A stretch of 64,000 bases of DNA, from positions 11,438,950-11,502,949 of the forward strand of contig NC_049994.1 of NCBI RefSeq assembly GCF_000003815.2, read 5' to 3'. Both the position numbers and the translations under genes were made by a program. Below the pieces are notes generated by a model. It searched no databases. It was not told the DNA's origin and was given only the letters and a program-made list of their open reading frames with translations. The stretch comes from Branchiostoma floridae (lineage: Eukaryota; Chordata; Leptocardii; Amphioxiformes; Branchiostomatidae). Shown piece by piece: positions 62,265 through 64,000 of the stretch (position 1 is its first letter; every line of letters starts with the position of its first letter).

Positions 62265-63060
62265 TGCGGGCTTGTCGGAAGATATAGGCACCACAGTTTC
62301 ACGGTTTGTTTGTAACAAGGACAACAAAACAACAACAATGAGATGGTTGTTTATTATGCGATTTTGATGTGTTAACGGTGCTGTGGCATATTGTGAACTT
62401 GTTGTGACGGACTTGTCGGAAAGACATGTAGGGACGACAGCCGCACAACAGATGATTAGTCGGTTTTAAGGAAGGACAACAAAAGAACAACAACAATGGC
62501 CATGGGATGGTGGTTTTATATGCGATTTTGATGTGTTAACGATGCTGTGGAATATGTGAACTTGCTGTGACGGACTTGTCGGAAAGACATGTAGGGACGA
62601 CAGCCGCACAACAGATGATTAGTCTGTTTTAAACAAGGACAATAAAACAACAACAATGGGATGGTGGTAACGATGCTGTGGAACGTTGTGAACTTGTTGT
62701 GACGGACTTGTCGGAAAGACCAGTAGGGACGACAGCCGCACAGCAGATGATTAGTCTGTTTTAAACAAGGACAACAAAACAACAACAATGGGATGGTGGT
62801 AACGATGCTGTGGAACGTTGTGAACTTGTTGTGACGGACTTGTCGGAAAGACATGTAGGGACGACAGCCGCACAACAGATGATTAGTCTGTTTTAAACAA
62901 AGACAACAAAACAACAACAATGGGATGGTGGTTTTATATGCGATCTTGATGTGTTAACGATGCTGTTTAATGTTGTGAGCTTTGTGGACTTGTGGACTTG
63001 TCGGAAAGACATTCCATAGTAGCGACGACAGCCGCACAACAATGATGGTCAGTCAGTGTT
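62265..63060. repeat. Tandem repeat, 132- and about 160-bp units
   Basis: The anchor gacggacttgtcggaaagac occurs at 62406, 62569, 62701, 62833 and, altered, near 62990, with a degenerate start near 62265. Two spacings are exactly 132. The 163 and about 158 spacings differ by an insert of about 30 bases (ttttatatgcgattttgatg) after ggatggtgg. Since 132 is a multiple of three, a minus-strand frame stays open across units and gives a repeated peptide. I regard that as a by-product. Confidence 0.9.
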
Positions 63061-63168
63061 GTGGTGAAGTAGTGGTTTTGCATGAGATTAAAATGTTATA
63101 TGAGCCATAGCTGTTCATTTTTGTATATTAAGTTTTGCTTCTTACAATTTGTAATGATATGCCTTGAC

Positions 63169-63318
63169 AGGGCGGCTTTGGAATTCAACAAAGTAGAATT
63201 TGATATGGTAAATAATTCAGAATTAAAAGAAATGTTTACCGATGTTTCTGACAACGATTTTCTTCCTCTGATAAACAATGGTATTCTTGGACATGTAACT
63301 AATTCTTTTGGATTCTGA
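63169..63318 (+). CDS. Possible terminal exon of an unidentified gene
   Basis: After a ccttgacag acceptor, an open frame encodes an acidic tail (FNKVEFDMVNNSELKEMFTD, then VSDNDFLPLINNGILGHV) and stops at TGA. AATAAA follows about 140 bases later (near 63463), a reasonable 3' UTR. The composition looks protein-like, but I recognise no family and could not find upstream exons with confidence. The candidate promoter at about 62.0 kb would fit a short + strand gene. Tentative. Confidence 0.3.
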   Translation, partial: RAALEFNKVEFDMVNNSELKEMFTDVSDNDFLPLINNGILGHVTNSFGF

Positions 63319-63469
63319 TTTGAAGACAACCACGTTAACGATAAAGAAATGACACAGAGATAGGGATTTCCGTACACTGGGCACGGGAGACTTTGAACGT
63401 ATACTAACTGCGACGTCATAATGCTATGTCACTCGGTCTGTTGCTCTGCTGAATTGCCTTAGAAATAAA

Positions 63470-64000
63470 TCTCTCGTCTTTATATTCTGTCTTACCTGAC
63501 AGACAGTTACACAGCTGTCCGCTCACATCACACAACATTGTTACTAGTACTTTATCTCGGTCTGTTGCAGTTCACATTATCAAATTTAACGAATTACCGG
63601 AAACCGTCTGAGAATAATAATCATGGCACAATATAGACTAATACATGCCGGTACATACAGCAACCATTGCGTTGTATCTAGCTTGTTGCAAGTGACGGAC
63701 TGAAATGCAACATCAGCTTGCATACATAATATTTGTAAGGTCCCGTTGATGTATTACTCCAAATTACGGCCCAAAAAAGTAAGCGGCTGCACGGAGGTGT
63801 TTTTTTAGCGATGAGAATTTTCCTTTTATCCAGCCCAACTGATCTCTAACGTTAGATTGGTGAAAGTTTCTTTCTACTTCAAGAAATTAGCAGGCAATGT
63901 TCGGTAGCTGCGGTCTGGGTCGGAGGCACACAGTTCTGAGTTGTGCAGTCCCCGTTGCGGTGTGTACTAACTTCAGCCATGTTCTAATTGTCATATAAGA
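63470..64000. other. Right-hand edge, no feature seen
   Basis: I see no exon, repeat or structured element here that I can support. Confidence 0.4.

Noticed and set aside
62516-62920. Minus-strand ORF of 134 codons with an internally repeated peptide
   Set aside because: It is the 132-bp tandem repeat read in a frame that stays open. It has no start context, domains or splice partners.

Overview
This is a eukaryotic window: spliced genes with GT-AG introns, DNA transposons and two 100-base N gaps (9459-9558 and 56358-56457). It most likely comes from an invertebrate chordate, and a lancelet (Branchiostoma-like) is my best guess. That is inference. It rests on single pro-orthologues of vertebrate gene groups (OSBPL10/11, TAX1BP1/CALCOCO1), a TRIM-NHL gene, and short introns dense in small non-autonomous transposons.

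Layout, left to right. (1) The last exon of an aldo-keto reductase (+, 2-202). (2) A complete oxysterol-binding-protein-related gene, OSBPL10/11 type (-, 2425-22764, 13 coding exons, 764 aa). (3) A complete cytosolic glycerol-3-phosphate dehydrogenase, GPD1 (+, 23411-34157, 9 exons, 349 aa), head-to-head with gene 2 across about 650 bp. (4) A TRIM-NHL RING protein (-, 36128-38347) in one continuous reading frame broken by one in-frame TAA. (5) A gene I cannot match to a family (+, 39393-42873, 6 exons, 720 aa), with a C2-like N-terminus and a run of symmetric, repeated internal exons. (6) A complete TAX1BP1/CALCOCO-type autophagy-adaptor gene (-, 45485-58853, 17 coding exons, 1090 aa). (7) A CpG-rich promoter region (about 60.7-62.1 kb), a tandem repeat (62.26-63.06 kb), and possibly the last exon of another + strand gene near 63.2-63.3 kb. 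Exon boundaries for genes 2, 3, 5 and 6 were set by reading GT/AG sites and checking phase. Every junction is in frame, and the total lengths agree with known families where a family exists.

Gene pairs alternate convergent and divergent. OSBPL/GPD1 and TRIM/gene 5 are divergent and probably share promoters. GPD1/TRIM and gene 5/TAX1BP1 are convergent. The genes do not form one pathway: lipid transfer, glycerol-phosphate/NADH shuttling, ubiquitin ligation, an unknown function, and selective autophagy.

The most interesting signals are duplicated exons. GPD1 has two alternative first exons, each encoding its own NAD-binding glycine loop. The OSBPL gene has a 60-nt in-frame exon that re-encodes the first strands of its PH domain, and a second copy of an exon tail that differs only at synonymous sites. 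Gene 5 is built from phase 1-1 exon modules. The mobile DNA is also notable. It includes a 1.2-kb element with a perfect 9-bp target duplication, made largely of about 20 short palindromes, nested inside a larger inverted-repeat element. There are hAT-like and pogo-like elements, one carrying promoter-like DNA, and an element carrying four perfect CRE palindromes.
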